Source: Cyclobacteriaceae bacterium
GTDB taxonomy: Bacteria; Bacteroidota; Bacteroidia; Cytophagales; Cyclobacteriaceae
Direction: 5' to 3'
DNA: 5,436 nucleotides
NCBI GenBank assembly: GCA_030637245.1
Contig: DAOVVI010000166.1
Location: 1-5,436 of the forward strand
The notes under the pieces are model-generated. The model did not search any database and was not told where the DNA came from. It worked only from the letters and a program-made list of their open reading frames with translations. Of the stretch, positions 1 through 5,436 are shown in pieces; the first letter of the stretch is position 1; the number at the start of each line of letters is the position of its first letter. Made by a program: the position numbers and the translations under genes.

Positions 1-1203
1 CCAAATCACCCCAACAATAATTGGGCTTCGCCGGCGGATCCTGAAAAATCGATGAATAAGAGCGATGCTGATAATATTTTCAAAATGTTTGAGTCATATC
101 TTGAGAAATTGAAAGCTGCAGTCCAATCCAATAAATATACCGAGGCCGATGAGGCGTTGGAAGCAATAAAAAATTACCAGGAAAAAGAAGGTGCGGCAAT
201 AATCCCTTCTGAAACAAAAGTAAACCTGGAGGTTTTTTATAATAACATAAACATTTTCAAAAGCCTGTTTCCGGTGTTTATGATGTTGGGCATGGTATTG
301 TTTGGCTTTTTCTTCGCCCAGATTTTCAAACCGGCGCTGAAGTTTAAAATTATTATAAGAATATTGATTGGAATATTGATTATAGCTTTCGTGGCTCCAA
401 CTTTTGGCTTAGGATTGAGATGGTATATATCTGGTCACGCACCCTGGAGCAATGGATACGAATCTATGATCTATATTGCCTGGGCAACAATGCTGGCTGG
501 TTTTATGTTCATGAGAAAATCACCAATTATTCTTTCAGTAACCGCTTTGCTGGCCGGCGTTACTTTACTTACCGCCCATATGAGTTGGATGAATCCGGAA
601 ATAACCAACCTTGTTCCAGTACTGAAATCATATTGGCTGACCATTCATGTGGCCACAATCACAGCCAGTTATGGATTTTTAGCGCTTGGGGGAATGACAG
701 GATTTCTGAATCTGTGCATTATGATATTTAGAAATAAGAGCAATTTGGATCGGGTAAATCTCACGCTTAAAGAGCTGACACTTATCATTGAATTGTCATT
801 AACTGTGGGATTAGTACTATTAGTTATCGGCAATTTCCTTGGCGGTATATGGGCAAATGAATCCTGGGGCAGGTACTGGGGCTGGGATCCCAAGGAGACA
901 TGGTCTTTGGTCACCATCATTGTTTATTCATTCATTTTGCATATGAGGTTAGTTCCCGGATTAAGGAGTACATTTTCCTTCAATTTTCTGTCTATGTTTG
1001 GATTCAGCTCTGTATTGATGACATATTTTGGAGTAAATTATTATCTGTCAGGATTGCATTCATACGCATCAGGAGACCCTGTTCCTGTACCGGTATTTGT
1101 TTACTACACCTTGGCAATAATGGCTTTAATCAGTGCGTTGGCAGCTTATAACGATTTTAGAATCAAAGATCAAACTCCGGTGATGGATGAGGTGGAAAGC
1201 TAA
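1..1203 (+). CDS. ccsA: Cytochrome c biogenesis protein CcsBA, C-terminal CcsA part (5' end outside window)
   Basis: This is the haem-handling CcsA half of a System II cytochrome c maturation protein, which moves haem across the inner membrane and attaches it to apocytochromes. The frame is open to base 1, so the ATG at 52 is probably internal and the gene starts outside the window. Numbering from that ATG, residues 1-70 form a helical, charged periplasmic linker of the kind seen in Bacteroidota proteins where CcsB (ResB) is fused ahead of CcsA; several hydrophobic segments follow. The tryptophan-rich WWD haem-binding motif is at residues 272-284 (WGRYWGWDPKETW). Candidate haem-ligand histidines are H129 (SGHAPW), H199 (LTIHVAT), H297 (LHMR) and H336 (GLHSYA), with H199 and H336 flanking the WWD motif as expected for the family. 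It ends with TAA and overlaps the convergent TolC-like gene by 4 bp. The family call is very secure; the fusion is inferred because the CcsB part is not visible. Confidence 0.93.
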   Translation, partial: PNHPNNNWASPADPEKSMNKSDADNIFKMFESYLEKLKAAVQSNKYTEADEALEAIKNYQEKEGAAIIPSETKVNLEVFYNNINIFKSLFPVFMMLGMVLFGFFFAQIFKPALKFKIIIRILIGILIIAFVAPTFGLGLRWYISGHAPWSNGYESMIYIAWATMLAGFMFMRKSPIILSVTALLAGVTLLTAHMSWMNPEITNLVPVLKSYWLTIHVATITASYGFLALGGMTGFLNLCIMIFRNKSNLDRVNLTLKELTLIIELSLTVGLVLLVIGNFLGGIWANESWGRYWGWDPKETWSLVTIIVYSFILHMRLVPGLRSTFSFNFLSMFGFSSVLMTYFGVNYYLSGLHSYASGDPVPVPVFVYYTLAIMALISALAAYNDFRIKDQTPVMDEVES

Positions 1204-2447
1204 TACTCCGTCAAATCTTTTGAGAGATAATTCCTGAGTGGAGTTTCTGAAAGTTTTCCATTCAGATCGAGATACTCAAGGTAAGATTCAAAAATCCGCT
1301 TTTGAACTTGATTTTTCTTGACCAACAGATCTATATAAAATTCATTCATTTTAATCAGATCAGATATCTTTATGGATTTATCAGGACTCTGAAGGCTAAA
1401 AAAATTCTGATTGCTCATTGACGTCAGCTTTATATTGATCTCCTCATATTGTCGGGTAAAGTGATCCATCCTCAATACGGTCAACTCCATCTCCCTTTGA
1501 TGGTCATCCTTTTTTTCTTCTAAAATAGCCTCATCGTCCATCAAGGCCAACTTTCTCCTGTTCAAATCAGGTTTATCAGGATTGACTATTGGGATCCGAA
1601 TACCTATTTGATAACCAAAATGATCTGAAGGTTCATTCCCTCGATCTGTATCATACTCTGCCTGGAAATAACCAATGTTTCTGAGGGATTCAGATTTTTC
1701 AATATTAAACCTCTCTGCTGCGAGCATATTTCGTTGATCGATCTTTGTCAAATAAATATGCTGATCCGACGGATGATCTTTAAATTCTGCAAATAAATTG
1801 AGGATATCCTGAACTTCAATCACTTCCTGATCTTTCCAGTCTATTTTGCCTTCAAATTCATAAACATCCCTGATCAGAAATTCTATCTCATCTAAATTTA
1901 TTCTGGAATTTTCAATTGATAGGTTCAGGTCAAGCTCATTGGACTCGGAATCAATTAAATCTCCCAAATCCATAGAATACACTGCCGTTCCACTATTCAT
2001 CATTTCTATTAACCGCCGGTTAATTCCCAATTGTGTTTCCAGGATTGAAATTTTTTCATATTCGAACAAATGATCTATCATGATCTTATATCTCTGCATC
2101 AAAGCATTATTAAACTCCTCCTGGTACTCAAGGTTTAATAAGTCCACTTGTTTGGAATAATATCTTTTATTGGCTTTTAGCTCTCCCGGATTGGCCGGTG
2201 TAAATCTAAGTCTGAAATCTTCCTGGCTAAAATCAGCATTATTGGAACGGGTTCTAAATTCCACCCTACTTATCCATGGTCCGGTGAAATTGTTTTCTTT
2301 GAGAAAATCGAGCTTTGCCTGGGTTGGATTCAAGGAGAGATCACCTCCGGAAGTAGCCAGAAAACCTTCCATATCAAATTGGGCAAAACATGGATTTATA
2401 CCAAAAGTAATGAACAAAAGAATGGAGAAAATATGCTTAGTTTTCAT
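1200..2447 (-). CDS. TolC-like outer-membrane efflux/channel protein (divergent)
   Basis: Likely an outer-membrane channel subunit of the TolC/OEP type, 415 residues. Residues 1-22 are a signal peptide (basic start, hydrophobic core, cleavage probably after CFA, before Q23). Two beta-strand pairs stand where a TolC protomer has its membrane hairpins: about residues 57-83 and 257-287, the latter ending in GYQIGIRIPI, which resembles the usual strand before a helix-turn. Long charged helices fill the rest (about 90-250 and 295-400). The ending, with SIKISDLIKMNEFYIDLL followed by a long helix, resembles the last TolC helix. No other domain is visible, and the sequence is divergent, so the fold call rests on pattern rather than strong motifs. 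It is the last gene of a minus-strand set with HlyD-type and DUF4956 genes, 137 bp after the HlyD gene. The ATG is chosen because it begins the signal peptide; no Shine-Dalgarno site precedes it. It stops with TAG. Confidence 0.8.
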   Translation of the reverse strand: MKTKHIFSILLFITFGINPCFAQFDMEGFLATSGGDLSLNPTQAKLDFLKENNFTGPWISRVEFRTRSNNADFSQEDFRLRFTPANPGELKANKRYYSKQVDLLNLEYQEEFNNALMQRYKIMIDHLFEYEKISILETQLGINRRLIEMMNSGTAVYSMDLGDLIDSESNELDLNLSIENSRINLDEIEFLIRDVYEFEGKIDWKDQEVIEVQDILNLFAEFKDHPSDQHIYLTKIDQRNMLAAERFNIEKSESLRNIGYFQAEYDTDRGNEPSDHFGYQIGIRIPIVNPDKPDLNRRKLALMDDEAILEEKKDDHQREMELTVLRMDHFTRQYEEINIKLTSMSNQNFFSLQSPDKSIKISDLIKMNEFYIDLLVKKNQVQKRIFESYLEYLDLNGKLSETPLRNYLSKDLTEY

Positions 2448-2510
2448 CTGTTTATAATTTGTGAAACCTACTTATTTGACTGAGCACCTAATTATCCCTT
2501 TATGTACCTG

Positions 2511-2527
2511 CCACGCAATAGGCGTGG
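2511..2527. other. Short hairpin in the hlyD-tolC spacer
   Basis: CCACGC (2511-2516) and GCGTGG (2522-2527) form a perfect 6-bp GC-rich stem with a 5-base loop. No T-run follows on either strand, so it is not a standard intrinsic terminator. In the operon direction (minus) it lies between the HlyD stop and the TolC-like start and might affect mRNA stability or relative expression of the two genes. Confidence 0.45.
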
Positions 2528-2540
2528 TCCTTAAATTGCT

Positions 2541-2572
2541 CCGGACATGCCCGCCTGCTGGCGAGGCAGGCT
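2541..2572. repeat. GC-rich palindromic repeat unit
   Basis: GCCTGC (2553-2558) and GCAGGC (2566-2571) form a 6-bp stem around a 7-base loop. An overlapping alternative stem, CGCC/GGCG at 2552-2555 and 2560-2563, is also possible. The block is strikingly GC-rich against its AT-rich surroundings. From memory, CCTGCC/GGCAGG-type palindromes are common dispersed intergenic repeats in Bacteroidota genomes, so this looks like one copy. Only one copy is in this window, so the repeat status cannot be proved here. Confidence 0.5.
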
Positions 2573-2584
2573 GGTTTCATGAAT

Positions 2585-2866
2585 CTATTCTTTGATAATT
2601 ACAACCACACGTTCACCGTTCAGGAACTTATTATCGTCCGGGATTTTTATAAATAATTCCTGACCCCACATGGGTATATTTTGATTCGCTTTCAACCTAT
2701 TTGGATATTCTACAATACGAGCCCCTATTTCTGATACCCTTCCTTCTATGCTGTATTTTCTATTGGTTGATTCTACCATAACTTGTTTTCCAACTTCCAT
2801 GGAATACTTGGATCCTTCATTCATAAACGCCTTAATAATTGTTGGTTTGGATTCATAAATCGACAT
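2585..2866 (-). CDS. HlyD-family protein, C-terminal beta-barrel fragment
   Basis: This 93-residue frame from the ATG at 2866 holds the end of the lipoyl half (MSIYESKPTIIKAF) and the barrel region, including KYSIEGRVSEIGARIVEYP and the ending FLNGERVVVIIKE, typical of HlyD C-termini. It has no signal peptide, membrane segment or nearby Shine-Dalgarno site; a GGAG lies about 27 bases upstream, too far to serve this ATG. It is therefore best read as the downstream part of the interrupted gene and not as an independent protein. The in-frame homologous sequence extends back to 2899. It ends with TAG. Confidence 0.55.
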   Translation of the reverse strand: MSIYESKPTIIKAFMNEGSKYSMEVGKQVMVESTNRKYSIEGRVSEIGARIVEYPNRLKANQNIPMWGQELFIKIPDDNKFLNGERVVVIIKE

Positions 2867-2899
2867 GATGGTCGTATAAGGTGAAAGGAGCTCTCCAAC

Positions 2900-3592
2900 C
2901 TAAACATTTACATTACCGATCGTGCCATGGATTTCAGCCGTTTTTATCAGTTCCATCTCTTCCGTCATCAACACATCCATTTCCTTTTCTAATAAACTTA
3001 ACTGCATTATATATGATTTGGCTTCTTCCTCATGAATTTTACCGGCCGAATTAATTTCCAATTCATACTGTTGGAGCACATATTTCTTTTCTTTTTCCAA
3101 GACATCCAATTCTATTTCATAATAGGATTGTCCATGTTGCTGTACTGTATCCACAAAGCCGGTAAGGCTTCCAAATTGATTGGATAATTTCCGGTTATTC
3201 TCGATAATCATTTTATGTTGGTCAATTTCCCCATCAATTTTCCGTATTCGGGATTCGCTATTGACCTTCAATAGCCTGATTTTATTAGCATATTTTGTTT
3301 CAATGAGCGATTGCTCAATTTTGACGCGGCTCATCTCATTAGTTTTCTTTTCTACATCAAGTATCAGGTCTGGCCGCTCTACTCTAACGAGCACATCTCC
3401 CGGTTTTACCATTTGACCGGGAATTACAAAAATCTCATCGATCCTGACTGCCTTATGATAAGAAATGGCATTTTTCATTGGCTCTACCTGGGCAACAATT
3501 GCAGTGTTCGTGTCTTTAAACACAAGTGAAAACAACAACAATATCACAACAACAAAAATCCAAAAGATGATAAATATGCTTTTTTTTATCAT
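2900..3592 (-). CDS. HlyD-family protein, N-terminal fragment up to the in-frame TAG
   Basis: This is the piece that would be made if the TAG is read as a stop: 230 residues with the membrane anchor, first lipoyl half and the helical hairpin, whose tip is near residues 138-154 (GSLTGFVDTV and onward). It ends at GTIGNVNV, so it lacks most of the second lipoyl half and all of the beta-barrel that normally packs at the membrane-proximal side. It would be anchored in the inner membrane facing the periplasm but is probably non-functional as an adaptor. The ATG starts the membrane anchor directly, with no Shine-Dalgarno site, and lies 2 bp after the DUF4956 stop. Confidence 0.75.
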   Translation of the reverse strand: MIKKSIFIIFWIFVVVILLLFSLVFKDTNTAIVAQVEPMKNAISYHKAVRIDEIFVIPGQMVKPGDVLVRVERPDLILDVEKKTNEMSRVKIEQSLIETKYANKIRLLKVNSESRIRKIDGEIDQHKMIIENNRKLSNQFGSLTGFVDTVQQHGQSYYEIELDVLEKEKKYVLQQYELEINSAGKIHEEEAKSYIMQLSLLEKEMDVLMTEEMELIKTAEIHGTIGNVNV

Positions 3593-3594
3593 GG

Positions 3595-4272
3595 TTATAG
3601 TCGTTCTGTATTATTGCGCCTATTGAGTTTTACATTATAGACTCCATCAAGCGTGGCAAAATTTCTGTAAAGATCTTTATGATCCACATTTTGCTTGAGA
3701 GAAATCTGATATTCATATCTTTCATCTTCCATTTTACCATCGCCTATACTCATTACAAAATGGCTCTCACACCATTTATCCAAAAATTGTGTTACTGCTT
3801 TTATTCCCTCTTCATGCTGTAAATTAAATGTCAATGAGTACATATAAAGTGATGATCTTCCATGAGGTGAAAAATAAAGCATAAATGCAACAGAACAGAA
3901 TATTAATGTCCCGGCAATAGCTATGGAATATCCATAAACACCTGTTGCTATACCTACAGATAAACTGGCAAAAATAAACATGATATTGCGGGGGTCATTG
4001 ATCCTTGTGCGAAACCTGATTATGGCAATAGCGCCAATGATGCCAAATCCAGCAGCAATATTATTTCCAACAGCCATAATTACCATTGAGGTTACAGTAG
4101 ATGCCAAAACCATCGATTGAAAAAAATTGCCTGAAAAGGAAATGCCACGATACGTGAGCTTATAAGTGAAAGCGATGATTGTGCTTAGTGCAAATGCCAG
4201 TAGCAATGAGAATAAAGCCACCTTGAAGGATGGAAATTCATAAAAGGATTGTTCCAGTAAGCTATCAAACAT
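3595..4272 (-). CDS. DUF4956 family integral membrane protein
   Basis: A 225-residue membrane protein of unknown biochemical function. About five hydrophobic segments occupy residues 17-38, 51-69, 72-86, 97-112 and 115-134. Between the third and fourth is the family hallmark GAIAIIRFRTRINDPRNI (80-97), a positively charged loop. A soluble, probably cytoplasmic domain of about 85 residues follows (140-225), with an alternating strand/helix look. From memory, DUF4956 genes often sit beside VTC-type polyphosphate polymerase and CotH-like genes; neither is in this window. Here the partners are HlyD-type and TolC-like genes, and the 2-bp gap to the HlyD start implies co-translation. I infer that it may be the inner-membrane component working with that adaptor and channel. 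The ATG fits the first membrane segment; there is no Shine-Dalgarno site. It stops with TAA. Confidence 0.85.
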   Translation of the reverse strand: MFDSLLEQSFYEFPSFKVALFSLLLAFALSTIIAFTYKLTYRGISFSGNFFQSMVLASTVTSMVIMAVGNNIAAGFGIIGAIAIIRFRTRINDPRNIMFIFASLSVGIATGVYGYSIAIAGTLIFCSVAFMLYFSPHGRSSLYMYSLTFNLQHEEGIKAVTQFLDKWCESHFVMSIGDGKMEDERYEYQISLKQNVDHKDLYRNFATLDGVYNVKLNRRNNTERL

Positions 4273-4294
4273 AAAAAATTCGTTAAATACAGAC

Positions 4295-4302
4295 GAAAAA
4301 TA
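4295..4302 (-). promoter_or_regulatory. Possible -7 box ahead of the DUF4956-HlyD-TolC set
   Basis: On the minus strand TATTTTTC (4302-4295) differs from the Bacteroidota -7 consensus TAnnTTTG only in its last base, and it lies 22 bp upstream of the DUF4956 ATG. No TTTG-type -33 element is found at the right distance, and the region is so AT-rich that a chance match is likely. Confidence 0.2.
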
Positions 4303-4416
4303 TTAATTTTTAGTTAAAAAATGAATCCTGATATTCAGAAATTCTCCAGAGGAATTTAATAATACCATATAAATTTAATGATTTTAATTTTATGCATGAG
4401 ATTAATATCCTCATAA

Positions 4417-4458
4417 TTCCATATAAAGGATAAAAGGTATTAATCATTCTTTATGGAA
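4417..4458. other. Imperfect AT-rich inverted repeat between HAD gene and DUF4956 gene
   Basis: TTCCATATAAAG (4417-4428) and CTTTATGGAA (4449-4458) pair along 10 bp with a 2-base bulge around a 20-base loop. It lies just downstream of the HAD gene on the minus strand. No T-tract follows in that direction, so it is a weak terminator candidate at best. CCATATAAA also occurs as a direct repeat at 4365-4373 and 4419-4427. The rest of 4273-4493 is AT-rich with no gene that I can support. Confidence 0.3.
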
Positions 4459-4493
4459 AATGAAGATGAATTTAAGCAGTATTATTCGAAATT

Positions 4494-5147
4494 CTATTGG
4501 ATTGACTTGATTGTTACAAGATCGATTTCATTCAAATTCTTTACCAGTACGTCAGCATGAGCAAGGTTCTGCTTTCCAGTGCCAGAATTTTCATAGCCAA
4601 TACAAAACATGCCTGCAGACTTGGCCGCTGTAACTCCATTACCTGAATCTTCTATAACAAGACAATTTTCGGGATCAGAGCCGGATTGTTGTGCTGCCTT
4701 TAAAAATATCTCTGGTTCCGGTTTTGATTTAGAAACCTCATCTCCACCAATCCTGTATTTAAAATATTTTCCCAAACTAAAATGCTCCAGAACTTTATCT
4801 ACTGTTGGCCGTGTTGCCGAAGAAGCTACCTGGATAAGGAATTTATTTTCATAAAAAATATTTATAAGATCTAAAGCTCCTTCAACCAATGGTACTTTGC
4901 CTTCATCAAGAGATTTCCAATACTTCTTTCTGCCATAGAGAAGTAACTCCTTGGGACTCTTTGTTAAATTGTGTCTCTCTCCAATTTTAGTCCACATATC
5001 AATTGCAGAAGTCCCTATGTAGTCTTTGTGTTCTTCTTCTGATATGTGCAGCCCAAGCTCAGCAAACATCTCGAACTCCAACTGTTGGTGGATCGGTTCA
5101 CTGTCAATTATGACGCCGTCCATGTCAAAAATTATAGTAGAAATCAT
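4494..5147 (-). CDS. HAD-superfamily hydrolase, beta-phosphoglucomutase/sugar-phosphatase-like
   Basis: A 217-residue cytoplasmic haloacid-dehalogenase-type enzyme that acts on a phosphorylated small molecule, most likely a sugar phosphate. All four catalytic motifs are present: motif I DMDGVIIDSEP with nucleophile D8 and acid/base D10; motif II VASSA with S109; motif III lysine K142 in SKPEP; and motif IV EDSGNG with metal-binding E166 and D167. A helical cap domain (about 16-85) sits between motifs I and II, which is subclass IA. The size and the DMDGVIIDSEP signature fit the beta-phosphoglucomutase/2-deoxyglucose-6-phosphatase group; sequence alone cannot separate mutase from phosphatase. 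The start is set by the typical short lead before motif I. It is on the same strand as the DUF4956 cluster but 221 bp away, so it is probably a separate unit. It stops with TAG. Confidence 0.93.
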   Translation of the reverse strand: MISTIIFDMDGVIIDSEPIHQQLEFEMFAELGLHISEEEHKDYIGTSAIDMWTKIGERHNLTKSPKELLLYGRKKYWKSLDEGKVPLVEGALDLINIFYENKFLIQVASSATRPTVDKVLEHFSLGKYFKYRIGGDEVSKSKPEPEIFLKAAQQSGSDPENCLVIEDSGNGVTAAKSAGMFCIGYENSGTGKQNLAHADVLVKNLNEIDLVTIKSIQ

Positions 5148-5273
5148 GTCTAAAAGTAAGGATAAATCTTCATCAAAGAAATTCTGAAAAGTACTGTGAA
5201 AAATACTTCGCCATTCAGTATTTTAAAATGACCTTTGGTGAAAACACCAGCAAATGTTTTGGATTCAATGTTT

Positions 5274-5297
5274 TTTGTTGATCACAAGACCAACAAA
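5274..5297 (-). other. Stem-loop upstream of the HAD gene
   Basis: TTTGTTGATC (5274-5283) and GACCAACAAA (5288-5297) form a 10-bp stem with a 4-base loop. The single mismatch becomes a G-U pair in the minus-strand RNA. It lies about 31 bp beyond the stop of the probable gene tail at 5329 and about 126 bp before the HAD ATG. The minus-strand stem is followed by an A-run, not a T-run, so a standard terminator is not supported. It may be an mRNA 3'-end stabiliser or leader structure. Confidence 0.4.
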
Positions 5298-5328
5298 GGC
5301 TAAAAGGAAAATCCATATTTAACCCAAT

Positions 5329-5436
5329 TCAACTCAGATGAAATAAACCAAATGCGCGTCCTTCATACCTGTTCCAGTAAATAATCGCTTCATTTAGAGG
5401 AAGCAATTTGATTTTGCATTTTTTTTCTTCGAAAAA
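5329..5436 (-). CDS. C-terminal tail of an unidentified protein (5' part outside window)
   Basis: A minus-strand frame is open from the right window edge to a TGA at 5331-5329, giving 35 residues. They run from FFEEKKCKIKLLPLNEA to IIYWNRYEGRAFGLFHLS. The mix of charged, aromatic and hydrophobic residues looks like real protein, and the position (181 bp before the HAD gene on the same strand) suits the end of an upstream gene. There is too little to name a family, and a chance open frame of this length is possible. Confidence 0.4.
   Translation of the reverse strand, partial: FFEEKKCKIKLLPLNEAIIYWNRYEGRAFGLFHLS

Larger units (their letters stand above)
2462..2579. repeat. Intergenic segment bounded by 7-bp inverted repeats, holding two hairpins
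   Basis: Most of the 137-bp gap between the HlyD-type and TolC-like genes is enclosed by a perfect 7-bp inverted repeat: TGAAACC at 2462-2468 and GGTTTCA at 2573-2579. Inside are two separate hairpins, listed individually. No reading frame of note is present, and I see no clear target-site duplication outside the repeats. It could be a small non-autonomous insertion (MITE-like), a structured mRNA spacer, or chance. On the minus strand TAGGTTTC (2470-2463) matches seven of eight positions of the Bacteroidota -7 box TAnnTTTG counting the free positions, but no -33 TTTG is seen. Confidence 0.3.
2585..3592 (-). pseudogene. HlyD-family membrane-fusion (adaptor) protein gene interrupted by an in-frame TAG
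   Basis: The full frame would encode a 335-residue periplasmic adaptor linking an inner-membrane partner to the TolC-like channel. Domains in order are: membrane anchor (about 5-25), first half of the lipoyl-like domain (about 47-78, with the IPGQMVKPGDVL turn), a helical hairpin (about 78-215), second lipoyl half (about 216-242), and a beta-barrel region (about 243-335). Codon 231 is TAG (2902-2900). The same frame continues without a shift: IHGTIGNVNV, stop, then VGELLSPYTTIMSIYES, which is the expected unbroken strand sequence of a HlyD lipoyl half. The 11 codons between the TAG and the next ATG clearly belong to the protein. The upstream gene's stop lies 2 bp before this start, so translation is probably coupled to DUF4956. 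A one-base change (from AAG or CAG, for example) would explain the stop. Alternatives are a sequencing error or readthrough. Confidence 0.8.

Noticed and set aside
669..1151. Open frames on both strands inside ccsBA
   Set aside because: The CcsA frame with its WWD motif and conserved histidines is clearly the coding one.
2170..2457. Plus-strand 95-codon open frame
   Set aside because: It lies antisense within the TolC-like gene and its translation has no domain or signal character; it is a shadow.
2511..2572. Intrinsic terminator between the HlyD and TolC-like genes
   Set aside because: Neither hairpin is followed by a T-run on the minus strand, so the standard terminator form is missing.
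3180..3529. Two plus-strand open frames antisense to the HlyD-type gene
   Set aside because: They overlap each other and the better-supported coiled-coil coding sequence, so they are shadows.
2585..3592. Frameshift as the cause of the split HlyD gene
   Set aside because: The stop at 2900-2902 and the downstream frame from 2899 are in the same reading frame, so a nonsense codon and not an indel separates them.
2585..3592. TAG reassigned to an amino acid in this organism
   Set aside because: TAG also ends the TolC-like, HlyD and HAD frames at positions expected for their families, so it works as a stop here.
4453..4560. Plus-strand mini-ORF of 35 codons beginning MENEDEFKQYYSKFYW
   Set aside because: The first 16 codons look protein-like, but the rest runs antisense through the conserved end of the HAD gene, there is no convincing ribosome-binding site, and the length is within chance.
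1..5436. tRNA, rRNA, CRISPR array or transposase gene
   Set aside because: No cloverleaf, regularly spaced repeats, rRNA-like block or transposase motif was seen by eye in either strand.

Overview
The window is AT-rich, has almost no Shine-Dalgarno sites ahead of its genes, and carries the end of a fused CcsBA-type cytochrome c maturation protein. Together these point to a Bacteroidota genome, probably Cytophagia or Flavobacteriia-like. That assignment is inference from gene architecture, not from a marker gene.

Layout, left to right. (1) The plus-strand 3' part of a ccsBA (System II haem delivery/ligation) gene enters from outside the window and ends at 1203. (2) It converges on, and overlaps by 4 bp, a minus-strand cluster that reads from right to left: a DUF4956-type membrane protein (4272-3595), an HlyD-family membrane-fusion/adaptor protein (3592-2585), and a TolC-like outer-membrane protein (2447-1200). 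(3) Between the HlyD and TolC genes lies a 137-bp spacer with two hairpins, one of them a GC-rich palindrome, enclosed by 7-bp inverted repeats. (4) Upstream of the cluster is a 221-bp AT-rich spacer, then a minus-strand HAD-superfamily phosphatase/phosphomutase (5147-4494). (5) At the right edge, a minus-strand reading frame ending at 5329 looks like the tail of another gene.

The main observation is that the HlyD-family gene is interrupted by one in-frame TAG (2900-2902). Reading straight through it in the same frame restores an ordinary HlyD-type protein of 335 residues, and the break falls inside the second half of the lipoyl-like domain. No frameshift is involved. TAG also ends three other reading frames here, so codon reassignment is unlikely. 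A recent nonsense mutation or a base-call error is the simplest explanation; readthrough is possible but unsupported.

The second observation is functional. DUF4956 + HlyD + TolC-like proteins give an inner-membrane protein, a periplasmic adaptor and an outer-membrane channel, but no ABC, RND or MFS pump is encoded beside them. The DUF4956 protein may therefore be the inner-membrane partner of an uncharacterised tripartite envelope system. Its cargo cannot be told from the sequence. If the stop codon is real, the system is probably crippled in this strain.
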